The notes beneath the pieces are model-generated. The model searched no databases. It was not told the DNA's origin and saw only the letters and a list, made by a program, of their open reading frames with translations. Of a stretch of 64,000 nt of DNA, positions 24,026-39,371 are shown in pieces. Numbering within the stretch: position 1 is the stretch's first letter; every line of letters begins with the position of its first letter. The position numbers were made by a program, and so were the translations under genes. Source of the DNA: Atopsyche davidsoni (lineage: Eukaryota; Arthropoda; Insecta; Trichoptera; Hydrobiosidae); NCBI GenBank assembly GCA_022113835.1, contig JAILWY010000004.1, forward strand, positions 7,009,501 to 7,073,500. Reading direction: 5' to 3'.

Positions 24026-25264
24026 CAGTATTATTTTTTCCATCGTGGTAAAAATATATTTCAAATATAAAATATTTCATTGTATATTTAAAATAATATA
24101 TTATATTTAGTGTTAGAAAAATATAACGATTCTGTAGCAATCATGTCATATGTTGTGTTTTAAAATATGTATATGGTTTTTAAAAATTTACCCCCAAGTT
24201 TATGCATACCTCTAAAAAAAATGTACTTCGCCCTTAATTTCATGTCTCGACTGGATGATTCTTTATTAAATAAAAATTGTTTTATTAAATTAAAAATTCA
24301 TTCAGACGCAGCATATAAAAGTATTATAACATGATCTAGCCCATTTGCTATCTTTATCAATAATAATACATATTAAGTATGTATATTTTTACAAAAAAGA
24401 AAATCCATTTTATAGCATTTTTATTTATTAATGACTTTGCACTTAAAATGTTCGTTTTCAAGATCCTGTCTATTTTATTTTCTTCGTAGTCAAGTTTTGT
24501 TTCTTTCAATGAATATTCAATATTTCAATGTCTATTTTGCAAAACCAGACGGCCAGATGTTAACTCTAAATGACAGCTTGCAATTTTGTTTTATTTGCAA
24601 TCTGAGACAGAAACTCTATAGAAATATGATACTCGCAATATAGAAAATCTTTTCATCCATGCCAATAACATTGTACTATTAAAATAATATAAAATATAAA
24701 TGTAATAGCTATTTTATTTGTGGTGAAATTTTCATTAAAAGAGGAATATTTTATTTGAACAACATCGGTATTTAAATTATTGAAAATAATAATAAATATA
24801 AAACTGAAATATTTGTGAATGTACACAAAAGCTTAATTTACAAAAAATTACCACTCAGAGCTAATTTTTGATCAAAATTATTGGCAAATCCCAAAAGGCA
24901 CCAGCCATGTACAATAAAAAACCCATTGTAATATTTCAATATCCTAATAACAGCAATCGCCTTGAACCAATATGGGTTCGCGTATTCCTGTTTAAAAACA
25001 TAAAATGAAAAATACGCGCACGACCCTCTCGAGAGTAATACACCCTTCATCGCCTAATAATAAAAAAATCAAATACACCGGCAATGGCGGTGGCCGTCCC
25101 GACGCCTTCCGTCGGCCATCGCAATTCCTTTTCCGCTCGAAGGCGACAACAGCCCATAGCTACAGCTATTATCTATTGGCGGTATATATGATAGACATTT
25201 ATTTAATCCCCATATCTTGAAGAAGAAAATTATTGAATATATATTTTAGATATAATCACTCATA

Positions 25265-25290
25265 TTATATATATATATATATATTATATT
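25265..25290. repeat. (AT)n microsatellite
   Basis: Short imperfect AT dinucleotide run. Confidence 0.85.
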
Positions 25291-26393
25291 GATATCAACA
25301 ACATTGGGGCTAGTATTTTAAATCAACCCTCCCATACCAATCTGTTCTTATAACAAGACAACATTAAGGACTTAAAAAGTTTATCTGTTGCATTATTTAT
25401 AAATTTCAGTTAGGTCCGAACTGTTCCATGAAATCACCTAACGACGAAGAATGATTATATATATATATAATATAAATCTGCTCGCTCAGGCATGAAACGG
25501 CAATCTCATCAACCCAGCCAAAAAACTGTGTTGATAATTGGCCGGTGGTTTTTTTTTTTTGCCCACGAGTAAAGAAAAGTCCGATAGAAAGCTCAAGCGC
25601 GTTGTTTGGTTAAGCTATACAGGCCGCTGAATAACAAAACTGAAGACAAGAAGGGCGGAGAGGCCTTCATCCTGTAATGAGCATAAAAAATAAACTGAAG
25701 AAAATGTAATGTATTTCCAAGTGCGTATTTTGTTAAAATTATTTTTTATCCTTGTTGCTTTCAGCCGCGTAGAGCTGGCGCTGAAAATTTTAAAGGTTAA
25801 ATTTATGAGCATCGTTATTCACGTTCTCTCCAGCCTCCGTTTCATTGATAATTTTAATAACATTTCATAGAGTAATTACGTGATAAAATTATGAGCTGTT
25901 ATAAAAATTTGTCATATTTGACGTATGAAAAGGCTCTCCGTGGAGGATATTCTTCTCATCTCGGCAGCTTTTGGCTTAACGAATTTAAGTTAGCAGATTA
26001 TTAAAGAAGACTCGAGTGAGAGGACGGAGCTATTAGGCCCGCCTTCGAGATTTAACTTTTTTAAGTCTTCACTTAAGCTGACTCGGCCCGCTGTCTGTAC
26101 TGCTCTTCCGCGTAAGTGCCTCCAAGCCTAGGTGACTTTGTCTCATAATACATTAAGGCGTATTAAATAATGATATTATGATGAAACTGCAACCGAAATC
26201 TTGTGTACTAAACAAAAATAAAATTTTAAATAGAAAAACGTAAAATGTAATAGAGTAACGTTTTATTTTCAGCGAATTTTCCCTCGAATATCATTGTGTT
26301 AAGAGAGCCTAAAACTTCACTTATACAACAACAACAAAAAATTCGTTTTCGTTGTCAATTCTTAACTAGTACATTCATAGCAACATTTGCTTG

Positions 26394-26410
26394 TTTTTTT
26401 TTTTTTTTTT
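26394..26410. repeat. Poly(T) tract, 17 bases
   Basis: An uninterrupted T17. It could be the A-tail of a minus-strand retroposed sequence, but no element body is recognisable beside it. Confidence 0.8.
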
Positions 26411-29400
26411 ATTATAATCACTTAAGTTAAATTTTTAATATATTTAACCTTAAACCTTAAAATTTTATAAATTGTTTTGCGGGGAACTGATCAAAGGAAA
26501 ATTTTAAAATAATCGCAGCTGTCAGATAACTGCTAGTATATATTTTTTTAAATCTCCACTACATATTTTCATAATCTTAGGATTCCACTGTGCTTTAAAG
26601 ACTAAAAATCAATTAAAAGCTTATGAATACTAAACCACACTCAATCTAAAAAATATTTGTTCTTTCCTTTGAAACAACCTACTTAATTAATTGAAGAATG
26701 AAATTAATGCTGTAGCATTTAAGAAATTCTACCAATTTTCAGCTTATATTAAGGAATATTATAGAACAAACTTCGGAGACCCCTTTAGGTTTAATTTTAC
26801 CCTCTATCTACAGATAGAATCATTACCGTAACATCAAAATGAACTGAATAATATTCTTGCTACTAGGGACCTGGTTTGTATGAGGTAGATATAAGCATAA
26901 TTGAAGGGTTAATTGGATTCCAGCAATTTACCTCTTTTCCACCTGCTCGTTGTCTAAATTAACTATGACCCGTTGTATTTGATTTCATTATCACTATTGT
27001 ATTTATTAATTCTATGGTAAATAAAGTGGCGAAAAATTATTATAAGAAACATAAAATCTCTTAATAATGTATAATATTCAATAGTAATGCAGTCATACAA
27101 AAAATCGTCAAAAATTTGTAAATTATAAAATATAAACGTTTGTGACAAATTTAAAAAGAACACATTTTTATATTTTAATTGCGGCTTTAGACCATAAGTA
27201 TTTAATCGATTATAATGAACCGAGATTAAAGTGATTAAAAAATTTAAAACATTGATTAAAATTTACTGGCTAATATTTTTCAGTTTGATTATATGTATTA
27301 AACGAAACTATTTCAAATATGAAAAATATATTAGATTAGTAAAAAATACAAATATATACTAAATAACTAAATTCTCTTCCCATCAGTCTTCGTGTTTGTT
27401 TCGTTGAATAAACATTTTCCATTTACCTTACCAGGTGTAAATAACCTACCGAATTACATCAAACTGTTCAATTTCAATTTAATGCTGTTTTTAAATCATC
27501 AACATTTTAAAATACCAATTTGTGAATGCGTAACAATCATAATAGTGTCTTTACATCCGGAAACAAGTGTTTGCTGCCGGCGGCATAACTAATTAATTAA
27601 TAATTATTAAATTCACATAAATTATGGACGCATTAGCATCAACAAAATACTAAGTAATGAGAATTTGCGGATAGCGTGTAATTCAAAATATTATGTTTTC
27701 GTTATATTAATTGTAAACTAATCATTATTTTAATTTAATCACACTAGACTTTATGTTAGCGACTTATTTACGAACTGTTTATTCTCAGAATTTAAAAACA
27801 AACTATGGTATATTTTACTTGAATAAGAAAAATGAAATGTCATCGAAGTGTCATTTACAACACATATAATCCTCTCTCTTTTTCTATATGATAAGTTATA
27901 CAGAATATCACTGCATTGAAAGCAAAAATTGTTGTGTTTTGTATTTTGTAATCTCTCAGATATTTTACAGGCAAGAACCTCGCCATATTCCTTGTTGCTT
28001 TTCAGAAGGCAACAAAGTACAAAATCTAAGAACCCCGCACAGTAATCGATTACAGAACCCATCGGGTAGGACAAGATATAATCCACCTGCTAGCTACCAA
28101 GACGTAGAAGCAAAATCAAATCAGTATCAATACAACTAAATGCAAATATTTAATATCAGATACAGCAACACGGCAACATTATTCAATCAATCATATACCA
28201 ATATTAAATTATTTATGTTTAAGTAGGTGCACTCAAAGACGAACCTGTTGAACTTATATATAAACTATTTTAGATGGAGAAAGAGACATTTATTTTCTAC
28301 ATAAACAATAAAAGATTGCCATAAATAATTTTACAATAATCTTCAATACAGCTTTTACCGAAATTCATAAATATCTATATTAACTTAATTTTTTTTTTCA
28401 ATATTTCCTCTCATTGTTAGTTATAAAAGTTTTCAAAAAAAATATGAAAAATTCTGCCTTTTCATGCATAAATTGTAGTCAATATTTAGGGGAAATAATG
28501 TAATTAAATGATATAAGGGTGGAGTCCGCATCCCCCGGGCGACGGACGGGAAGCCTCTCCAACACCCCAAATTCCCGACTTTATTTGCTTTCAATTCCCA
28601 TATTTTCAATCCCGTTGAGTCAATAATATATCGAGTTCTGTTGGCTTTATTTTATTTCTGGTTAATATACTCGCACACATTTTTTCCTTACAATATGATC
28701 AGTCAATGATTGGTTTTTAAAATAAAGGTAATTTTCAATAGACTTTATCATAAGTATATAACGATTTATAAAACCCAAAAAATATATCATCGATATTTTT
28801 AAGTAGTGTATAGCTACTTAACAAAAAATATATACAGATTTCACAAATTGCAATACTATTTAATCTCGTATTTAAATATATATATACGAGTATAGACTCG
28901 GTTTACGAATCGGAAGTTGATTGAGTTGGCTTAGTAAACTCTAAATTGGGTAAGTGTTCTTTCAGTAGTTATAGAAAGTAAAAATAAACTGGCAAGCTAG
29001 AAGAAAACACCATTTATACGTATTCTTTATTTTGCATCAGCGGTTTTTTTATTAACTGATTTTGACTTACAAATCACCATTCTGTAAAATACATTATTTG
29101 TTGATTGCATATAAAAAAAATTCAAACAAAAATGTTCAAAAACTCAATTGACGGATACATGTAATCTTATAATGCCATACAAAGATTAGTTTTTTGCGAC
29201 TGTATCGCATAGTGATACAACGTTATGCAAGTCCCTGATACGATTTTGTTTTTAGTTGATACATTCTAACGAGGCTCATATTTTTTTTTTTGGTAAACGA
29301 TATATTTACGTTGCAAAATTAGCCCCGCCTAAAATGTTTACATTATATAACACTGATTTGCTCTGAAATGATATGATAAGAATACAAGCAGCGTAAGGGG

Positions 29401-32400
29401 ATTACTATAATCCATTATTATACATAAACGGCTGTTGATTTAAGCATAGTGTACTAAATAAATAAAGAATAATAACCTTCCTAGGATTTCACAAAAGGCA
29501 AATGTTTTATCTCCGTTTATTTATTCAGTTAATGTTTGCGATAAATTATGCAAGCAGTGGTGTTTGTATTCTCCTATTTACTTCGCGATATCAAAATATT
29601 TTTCATTTCAACCCCCGTCCTCATTCAGGCTGAACAAATTCTATCATAAATAATTTTCTTTTGTGGAAAAAATTCAAACGGCACCGTAACGAAACACCGC
29701 AAAAATTATCTTGTTTAACAAATGAAGGAAAAAACAACACAACTGAGCGGACAAGATAGAAGGCTTAATTCGGATAATAAGCTGGGAAGAGAGGAAAATG
29801 TGAACAAAGTGAGAAGAAATGGTAATATTATACTTTTGGCAGAGAATCTTTCAACGTCAGGTTAGAAAAAATGATACTTGGCGAATTATCATAATTTGTC
29901 AAAACTCCGCGGGATCCCACTTGAAGCTAAATAATTGTTAAAAGAACTCTTCGGAGACATTTTTTTTCTTGCATATACTTACAACACTTGAAAAGGCTGA
30001 GAATTTACTCGCCTGAAACCAAACTTTTTATTAAACAACATTATGACGAGTACACGTAAAACAATAGGTTACATTAAGAATTTATTAAATTAATTATACT
30101 ACTTGCCTAAATTAGATCCGAAGTTTACTGTCGACTCATATACTTCAAGACTAATATCAAACAAACATTTGTTTGTAATGTCTATAACTAACTATCCGAC
30201 CACAGTATAAAGTGTTTTTTTTTTTTAATTATTATTTGAAAAATGTATAAAAATCATTTTATAGACAGAAATAAAGTATTCGCTACTTGTTTCTTTATCC
30301 ATAGATATTATTCGCAAGAAAAAGTTAATTTGCAAACAATTTCAAAGTTTAGGCTTTCTTAATGTTCAAAAACCTCGTTTTAATTTAATCAACAAAGCAC
30401 TTATTTTTTTTCGCTTTTAAATTGAAATAGTTTTTCTGGCTGTTCTTTTGCTTAATTACAATCTCGTTGATGAAGCAGAAATGCCTGCAATCTTGTAGGG
30501 CGGGGGCGCGAGAGCACTCCCCAAATCTTCCAGGAGAATCGGAGATATATGTAATGTGTAATATATATATATGTAATATGAATTATCGTGCATGAGTGCT
30601 GCTTGAATGAAATTTCAGCTAAGCTGTCTCCATTTATATATACATTTCGGGTGTAATATCAATTTTAGCAGAACGCAAAACGTATAATTTTACCTGCGCA
30701 TACCTTTGAATATTTCAAATTAGATAACAGAGCACTAGTATTGCTCCATTATGTAAAATATATGGTATTCTCTATCGTCCTTATGATTATTCTCTAGCAT
30801 TTGAATGCCGTGCCAGTATTTAATAATCATAAACAGGATGATTTACTACGTACACAATAAAAATTGCATTTCATAATTAACGAAATATAAGATATTAACT
30901 AAAACAATAACTTTTGTATCCAAATATGCATTTTACATTTTGAAATTTAATGTTCCTAGTATCATTAATTAAAAAAAATCGTTTTTAAATTACACATACA
31001 ACAACATATTGAGTATTTCTCCTTTAGTATACAAAGCAATATATATATATATAATATAATATAATATAATTAGGCGTAGTTAGCAGCACAAGGTGATATA
31101 ATATGCAGCCTGTATAAGTTACTCCGAGGTCTCTTGATTCACAGTTCCTGTGAAGAGCAGGTGTGCGTAAAGTGTTTTGAATTGTAATTAAGTAATTATA
31201 AGGCTTTGAATTAAATACAGATACATTGAGGTTGTTTAATTGGAGAATTGTACCTTATATCTTTGCTTAGCTTTCCGCGAAAGTTATTTCGAATTGACTC
31301 CTTTACCAAAATATTCATAGAGCTTATGCTTGGGACTACTATTGAAAGCAAGTGACTAGTAAATTTGAATATACTATTTAAGTCGTGAAATTACATAAAT
31401 ATAAACATTGTTTGATCTGTTATCACGAATATAAAACCCTTGTTATTTTACTTTTTATTGAGTGTATTACTACTGACAATTACGACCAGTTTTTATATTC
31501 TACTGAATTACTTAGATTACCGATTGCTCAAAAATTTACCTTGGTGAATTTTTTTTTTCTCGTTGTTTAATTTTTATTGCAATCACTTAAATAACGTTAA
31601 ACTCGTACGGGTGATAAATGCAGATTTATTTTTAAAAAAAATCATTAGGCGCTCATTTAGAAAACCTCAACTCTAAATGGAAAAATGAAAAAGCGCAAAC
31701 AAAATAGGCTTCCCAGCAACGTGTTTATAAAACGGCAAACTAAAATACAGCAAAATGTGATCAAAAATTAATACTCGCCGCCTCTCGTGCACGTTCAGAG
31801 GTGCTTGAAAAAAAGAGAGTTCACCGAGGCTTCATCCACCAGGATGATATTAAATAGATTATGTATTAAATTATGCATCCAACCGGTTTATTCATTTTTT
31901 ATTGATTTAACCATGAAACAAACATGAGATTATTTTTTTTATTACTTATATGAATTATTATTCAGCCTTTTAAAAGAGCTTCAAGCTCGCAGATATTTCA
32001 CTATCATGTTAAGAAATCTTCTATTTTTTGCTATACCAGCAGCGAGACTGCCAGAAAACTATCAAAATGTGGCTAAACTAGCTTTCTTAGATAAGCATTT
32101 TAGGCTATTAGTTTTATTAAACATTTTGGCATTGCAACTTCTTTACTGACTATCATTTATGCTATTTTAACTGGCGTTCATTTAAACATAATTACTTTTT
32201 TTAACGTGTCAACCAATACATAACAATAATATATTTATTATTCACTTGCATTCAAATAATAAAACGTTACACAAGAATCGTTAAATATTCATTGTTAGTA
32301 TCAAAACAACTATAAATACTTTTATTTCGGTTTATTTGGCTGGAAAACCTTTAAATCTACAAAATAATGAAATGTCTATCTATTTTCACAAGTCCGACGA

Positions 32401-34575
32401 AAAATAGCAGGAAAATGCGAATGGATGCTATCAATAAATCTTATATTATAGAATGGACCTTCTGACTGGTAGCTCGACCCAGATATGTAATGAGAATCGA
32501 TTAACGGCGATCGGTGACAGTGATAATACATCACCATAAGTATCCATTGTAATTGCGAGATCGAAAACCCGAGCCCAGCGTGTCGGCGCGGCTCTCTTTC
32601 TTTATCGGTACGATAAGAGGGAGTTTTTCAGTTTCCTCAGCTCCGCTGTGTTATTTTGTCAGAGCTGTCTCCCTTCATTAGGCCCGCAGGACTCTCCTGT
32701 CACATTCATTTTTTACTGAAACCTCTCCCACTCCCGGGGAAATGTAGCCTATCTGATTTATTTATTAATACTTCTTTATTTCAGTCAAGAGATTTTTCAT
32801 CAAGCGCTAATGAAATGCTTACGAAGTTTCAAATTCACTGTCGTTTAACATTTTTTCTTAGTCTCTTCGAGGCTATTTAGTAATAATGCTGTAAATAATT
32901 ATTGCAGACAATTATATATTTATATTAATAAAATCATTGATCTAAAAATTTTCAAAACGTTCCCATAATTTTATCACTCTTATTTGCTAACAAAGTTCTT
33001 TTCACATTTCTTGGTAAACCAATTCAAAAAAGAAAAAAAACACAACCATAAAACCTATTTACAACGTTTTCCTGAATCACTGCTCCGGCAAAAAAACTCT
33101 CTCACCGATATTGGCTAATTCTCAAAAATGAAAACCAATTCTATAGTTTACTTTTTACTGTGTTATTGTCGCCTTCTCTGTTCATTGTTTCCATTGACAT
33201 TATCTTGTTTCCTCATTTCTCCCGGCTACCCAACCCAAACGGTAGAATATAATTTCATTGTCTGTTTAATATTTAAAAAATGTAACAACATCTCTCCATT
33301 TTCAGGCATCAAGAATCACACGGAATAATAACCAGACCGTGCCAATCGCATTTTTTATTATTTATACAAAAATAGGTTTTAGTGTAATTGTTATTTTTAC
33401 TTAGATGAATTTCAAGTAAATACATGTGTAGAACGGGTCGCTCGCAGTATCGTCTAGATGACGGCATCAATGTGACTTATTTTGTTTATGTGGCTAATAG
33501 CCACTTTTCTCAACAGACTATGACGGCTTTGTTGCAATCTTGACAATGCAAATAGCAACGACGGCTATTATTTTTTTTACACGGGGCAATTGATGTCGCA
33601 AAATTTGACGGCAAAAAGCTTTCAGGCTGTAATAGCTAAGAGCGCGCCATTCTGATCGCTCTCTGCTCGCCGGCCGGAAGCGCCTGAAATGGGGCTTCTC
33701 CTCGAAAAATATTGGAGAAGTTGATGGCAATTTGAACAGTTAAGGACGTTATCAAAATATATGTCGTGATAACCGCGACACATCCTCTGGCCGTATCGTA
33801 GCTTCTGCAACCTGCTGGATTTTTTTCTTGTTTCGCTGTATAAGATATCCTATAAGAGTATAACGTAAACATCAAAACGCTCGGTTTTCTTAAAAGAAGT
33901 GATATTATGTCATGGTTTATGATCGTTATTCCGTAAATATATTTAATACATATTAAATAAATTATATAAAAATCTGTATTGTTTCTTATTCAATTAGATA
34001 TTAAAAGTGTATAAAATATTTTCGTCTTCGAATTGGTATCCGCTTTATTGTCACTATGAATAATGATGTAATATATTTGTAAAGTATGAAAAATATACGA
34101 GTCGATTCCGCTTTTATAGATTATATGACAATTTTTGTTTGCAAAAAGCAATGGCAGCGAGCAACTCTATAATAAAACTTCCTGAAACAATATTGACTGT
34201 AAGATATTTGTTTTTCCTTTTCACGAAAAAAACAGGGTGTATATTATACTCAAGAATGAATCGTGTTTTTTTCACATTCGTTCATAAATTAAGTTAAAAA
34301 AAGAGTTATTTATCAGTAGGAATATAAATACTTTGAATATCGACGGATTTCCCATCCCTTCAGGTCAGAATTTATGATTTGTATCGAGTAACGGCTATAA
34401 ATCTCGCGCAGCTCGGTGGACGGGCTGGGGTCGTGGGAGTGTCAGACTAAACATTGCTTATTTATAAAAAACCTGAAACAGCATATAAGGGTTGAAATAC
34501 TGCTATGCAGTATCTGCGTTGTTAAAAAAAAAAAATATTTTTTTAAAACTTTTATAAAATACATATTTTTATTAT

Positions 34576-34578
<3 letters not shown>

Positions 34579-34652
<74 letters not shown>

Positions 34653-34656
34653 TATC
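34579..34656. repeat. Long (AT)n microsatellite, about 78 bp
   Basis: Nearly pure AT dinucleotides with one AAT interruption around 34627-34629. The longest simple repeat in the window, likely to be length-variable and prone to assembly error. Confidence 0.95.
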
Positions 34657-36009
34657 AATATAGATTTTTTTATTCGGTATAAAGATGACATTTTAATCGT
34701 GTTGAAATTGAGGAAGAAAAAAATTAGATATATACTTAGAAAACCAATAACTCCTTTTTAAATTTTACAAGTCGTACACAACCACATTTGCGCTACAAAG
34801 CCTGTATACCCCTTGTTTAGATTGTCTTAGTTTAGGTTTTCTTTGCAAAATAAATAATCTTTCGTTAAAAATTACTAATTTTAAAACTTATTGCATGAAA
34901 ATGTGTAAATGTATTTTCATAGTCAAATAAATATTAAACTGAGTGAAAAGTATGACTAATTTATTTCAAATTCATAGCAAATTTGAATAATTTATGTAAA
35001 ACTTTATGAACACCTTCATAATAAATAGAACAAACGCAAAATTAGGAAAGAAAATAAAAAGGTCATAATTCACGGCCCAAGTCTCCCCACTAGAACATTA
35101 GCTAGAATTATCTTCTCAGATGCTACTTAAAAATATTTTTCAAGATTATAAAGAAATTTGTCTAAAAGCCCCTCTTAAGATGTGTTTTTGATTGAATGTG
35201 TCGTAAAACTTTTTTATTGGATGAGATGTATTTTCTTACACAAAGGAATAATTTTATAATTAATCCTACGGTCAATGCTGATAAATAGTGCGATGAAAAA
35301 ATGTATGAAAGCTTGTATTGAATTACCATGTAAGAAAAGAAAAACAATTTAGGTGTACACTTGTATTGTATTATTACCGAGCATTGTCTAGGATAAAAAA
35401 ATATATATCAGACGTCAAAAAAATACCAATTACTTTAATATTTACCTGTTTTTTTCAACAGTTAAAAGCATACGTTAACAAAATTTATGACTAGTAAATC
35501 CGTGTATTAATATTACGTTATTACATTTCAACAAAATTATATTGTTTCTGAGAACGACTGCGTTTTTTTTATGTTTTATAGAAAGCAACCTTTAGATTAA
35601 ATTTCAAAAATAATATGTTCTTACGAAACAACAAAGCTTTAGGCTAATAACAGCAAATTTAATTTAATATAATGTGCCGCGTCCATTATTTTGTTTTACT
35701 GTATTATTTCTGCAAGTGTTTTTTCTACGAAACGCCTTTGCACTCAGGGCTAGCGTGTTGGGGAAAGAAAAAGTCACCGCAGTAAAATTCAGGAACTTAC
35801 CACATCTGTAGATTTAATTAATTCCGTAAAGTCTTTCTGGCCAAGTTCTGGGAAGTTTTTTAATTTCTTAAACCAGCCAGGAAAGCGTCAAAAGATAAAG
35901 CTGGCGGGCGTTTTCCTTTAATATGTATAGACCAACGATACTTATGATAAATACTAGAGCTCTGCGATATTATCTATAAATTATTGTCTCTCAAGGATTA
36001 ATATTTTAA

Positions 36010-36011
<2 letters not shown>

Positions 36012-36050
<39 letters not shown>
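36012..36050. repeat. Compound (AT)n(GT)5 microsatellite
   Basis: An AT run to 36040 followed by five GT units. Confidence 0.95.
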
Positions 36051-37165
36051 CGATTAAATAATGATCATCATCCCTTATTTAAGACCCTGGTCAATATTTT
36101 TTAATAAGTTTTGTAGGTGAATATTAAATTACGTGGTGATGATTTCACTTTAAAATTACTACACGTCAATTACCTGAAAAAAATATCACCAGTGATTCAA
36201 TATTTTTTAATATTAGTGAACGAAAATTATAAAAAACAAATTTTAGTTAAAATCGTAAAAAATAAATTGAACCCACCTGTACATGCAAAGATAGTTTAAA
36301 ATTGATGTCATAGAATTTTTTCATTACAAATATAATGAAACGCATTGTTTTCTGAATAATGAGTGTTTTTTTTTATAAATATCAGATACAGAAACTTTTC
36401 TAAAATAAAATGATTTTTGGGTGTATACGAAGGAAAGAAAATGTACAGGAAATTGAAAGTAATGTTCCTCGGAAACTCTGCACTGTTATTTTTTATTATT
36501 TTTGCATGGAATAAATTTCACCAAGTTAGCCACATAAACGAATAAAATTGCTGACCCTGTTTTCGACGGAGAATTATTAAAAACATAACATTTTTACGGT
36601 ACATTGTTTCGAATAATAAAAATACAAAGAACTCTTCAAAAACGCTCCTTTAAAAAAATACATCTTCCTTAAGTATTGTTGATTTACATGTTAATGTATA
36701 ACAATAAAACAAAAAAGCAACAAATTTATAAAAGATTCTACCAAAAATGTTTATCAAATAATTATTAATTATTTAGAATAATACTGGTATTGACTTATGG
36801 GGAAAAAAATACTTTTGTCGATATCATTTCATTCGTTTTAACGTTTAAAACTATAAGAAAAAATACAAATAGCGTACTATTCATTTTATTTATTATATGC
36901 TTATTCAAAGATATATGGTAATACATATCATGAGAGTTATAAGTAGTTTTTTAATCATAAGTTTGGGTGTCAAGATCGTCCAATCTGAGACAATTCGATT
37001 AATTATTATACATAAGACAAAAATGCAAATTCGTAAATGATACACAAGTGAGTTTTCGCTCATTTAAAATATACAATTATGTTCATTTATGATTAAGAAA
37101 GATATGTGGCAATCGATAATCGGGGACTTTTTAGCTGATAATTGTACTTAATATATATATATATA

Positions 37166-37375
37166 TTTTTTTTTTTTATTAAATGAAAGAGCATGAAATG
37201 AGATTAAGACAACACGAAAACTGCCAACTAGCAAACACATCTAGTGCCTCTCCTCGTAGAAGGTTGGCAGCAACCATTTCTTACTTATTCGGCTGTACTT
37301 TCGATATCCAGCCCCAGGCATGAGTTCCGCATCCACGCTAGTTTCCTCCTTCTGTACACTTCATTGATGTAAAAT
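37166..37375 (-). pseudogene. Poly(A)-ended retroposon-like relic
   Basis: Read on the minus strand, the frame from 37368 gives INEVYRRRKLAWMRNSCLGL and then DIESTAE, with a stop at 37285. An overlapping frame gives ISKKWLLPTFYEERH with a stop at 37241. About 60 bases of apparent 3' UTR then lead to AATAAA and a poly(A) tract (poly(T)12 at 37166-37177 on plus). A short coding-like end plus tail fits a 5'-truncated LINE or processed sequence with one frameshift. The protein family was not recognised and no clear target duplication was seen. Confidence 0.4.
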
Positions 37376-39371
37376 ACGAATCAATGGAATATTAAATTAT
37401 CATTATTTCTTGAATAGTTGCTATTTTTTAAATTTATTACACTGTATTCATTCTCGCGTCATCTAACAGGGGTAATTGAACATTCGGTAGCACAGTTACT
37501 TATATTATCTCTGCTGTACTCGCCCATTAATTACGGGTGGAAAATTCCGCTGCAAAATACGTTTCACTTAATATTACCCTCCGAGCGGGCAGAGTGCCTC
37601 GCTCTGTGCATTACACGACTTCTTAGTGTGTTTTACGCTTTAAGAGGTTATCTTTGAAGAAAATTTCATTTTTTAAGTGACAATCAGTATGCGAGCTCGT
37701 TGGATGATATTTTGCATACGCAATTATTTTAAATCGAGCCGAAAAGATTAAACTTTTAAATGGAAAAGATAACATAACAATTTTATTAAAAGCGAAATAT
37801 ACTCGTATGTACATTAATATATTTTATTTACATTGATGCTGAATTAGTATCCCCGGGTCTTTCTTCGCCGCAGTTATATATTCGAAGAAAAAGTTTGCCC
37901 AGTGGCATTATTATGTAATCCTTTCCTTACAAAGCTCCAGCGTTTAGATCTGATACTTCTTCTGTAGCAGGCTGCAGAAACAATAGCAGGAGCTTCCCCA
38001 CCTCGATAAGGTACTTTTATAGCACATCACAATCATTCCATGTCCACTATTCCATTACCGATCTTTTATACACGCTCAGGTTACAGAATGGTAACTATGC
38101 CCAAGCAACAGAATGGGGAGAGTGGAGAAGCTTTAAAATAACATAATTGTTATATTTACTAAATAAGCACAAATATCTAAACGATTTCATTTGTCGATCA
38201 AATTCATGTTAAATATTTCCATTAGTAGATTTTGTATCATTTTCAAATAAATATAAAAATATTTTATTATTATTATATAATCTAATTATTATCTATTGCG
38301 TATAAATGCGGGGATTTCTCTTGATTTATATCATCTTCCCGTATTTTCTCCGTCACAAATCCGCCTCCTACGCCCCAAGTCCAGTATTTACCGGCCATTT
38401 AGCGGCCATATAAGATACAATCAACACTAAATATTTTCATCACTCTCGTAGCAATATCGCCTATCTGCGTCAGTCAGGGTGAATGCCCCGATAAATGCCC
38501 CAACTTGTGCTCCGAATAATATTGTCAACCAAAAGAAAGAGTCTTAAGAGATATCAAACTTTAAAAAATAATAATCGAAGATTAATAAAAAACACACACA
38601 ATTATAATAATGGTATATAGTTAGCATATCGACTATATAGTTTTGAATAAATGCTTTTCTACTTATAATAAAGTTTTATACACATTTTGTCTCATGTACA
38701 GGCTAAAAAAAACCCACACAGCCACATAAGTAATCTCATTACCTGTTTTATTCCTCCGGTGTTGTTTTAGTCAAGTAGACAAACTTTACCTTCATTGGAA
38801 CAAGAATAAAATGCCCAATTCTCTCTCCTATAAATTTCACAATAAAGTTGCCTACACACGTCGCGGAACAACTGATAATTGAACAGTAACGAGCAAATAT
38901 CATCCTCTTTTGAATTGTTTATTCGGAAAAAACTATAAAAAAACCCAAAATAAAAGGACGCTGTTTTGCTAATTACAAATTGTTCGTCAATTTAGATTCT
39001 TTATGTGTATGCTGTTTAATTGTCAAATTGTCAAAACGACAGCCTAACGAGCGGACTCTCACGTAATCATAATTCCGGTTGCGATTTCTCCTGAAGTCAG
39101 GGTTTGGCTGACTGCTCACAAATCATACACCGAACTTGGCCGTAAATATGTTTAACTACATGTCGTGAGCTCGACAACCTCGAAAAACTTCCTTTCCGTT
39201 TGTCGTACTGGGATGATTTATCGATAAACGAAAACATTTTTATTCGTGACAAAACCGGAAACAGTTGCTCCTGTCTGGGCTTCGCTCGAATAGATGGAAC
39301 TTAAGATATATTTCTCAAGGGTCTAATGTAAATCTGACATTCTATGATTATACAATGTACATTGTCGATAC
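37376..39371. other. AT-rich non-coding DNA
   Basis: No gene recognised. The 79-residue frame at 37418-37657 has no domain. Slightly GC-richer stretches near 37840-38110 and 38340-38500 have no visible function. Confidence 0.65.

Larger units (their letters stand above)
22781..37165. other. AT-rich non-coding DNA upstream of the receptor leader
   Basis: No gene recognised. Either a 5'-UTR intron or intergenic sequence. Contains simple repeats (listed separately), a 20-bp direct repeat at 23981-24025, and milder GC-richer stretches near 25080-25140, 25980-26130 and 32460-32740. The two opposed frames at 27751-28139 (111 and 83 aa) show no domain. Confidence 0.65.

Noticed and set aside
20334..26916. 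TTAACCCTT at 20328 and AAGGGTTAA near 26907 as piggyBac-like ends
   Set aside because: The ends would enclose the receptor exon in 6.6 kb, the match is limited to a few bases, and no transposase or further TIR similarity is seen.
27751..28139. Opposed 111- and 83-residue open frames
   Set aside because: No recognised motif on either strand, no splice or promoter context.
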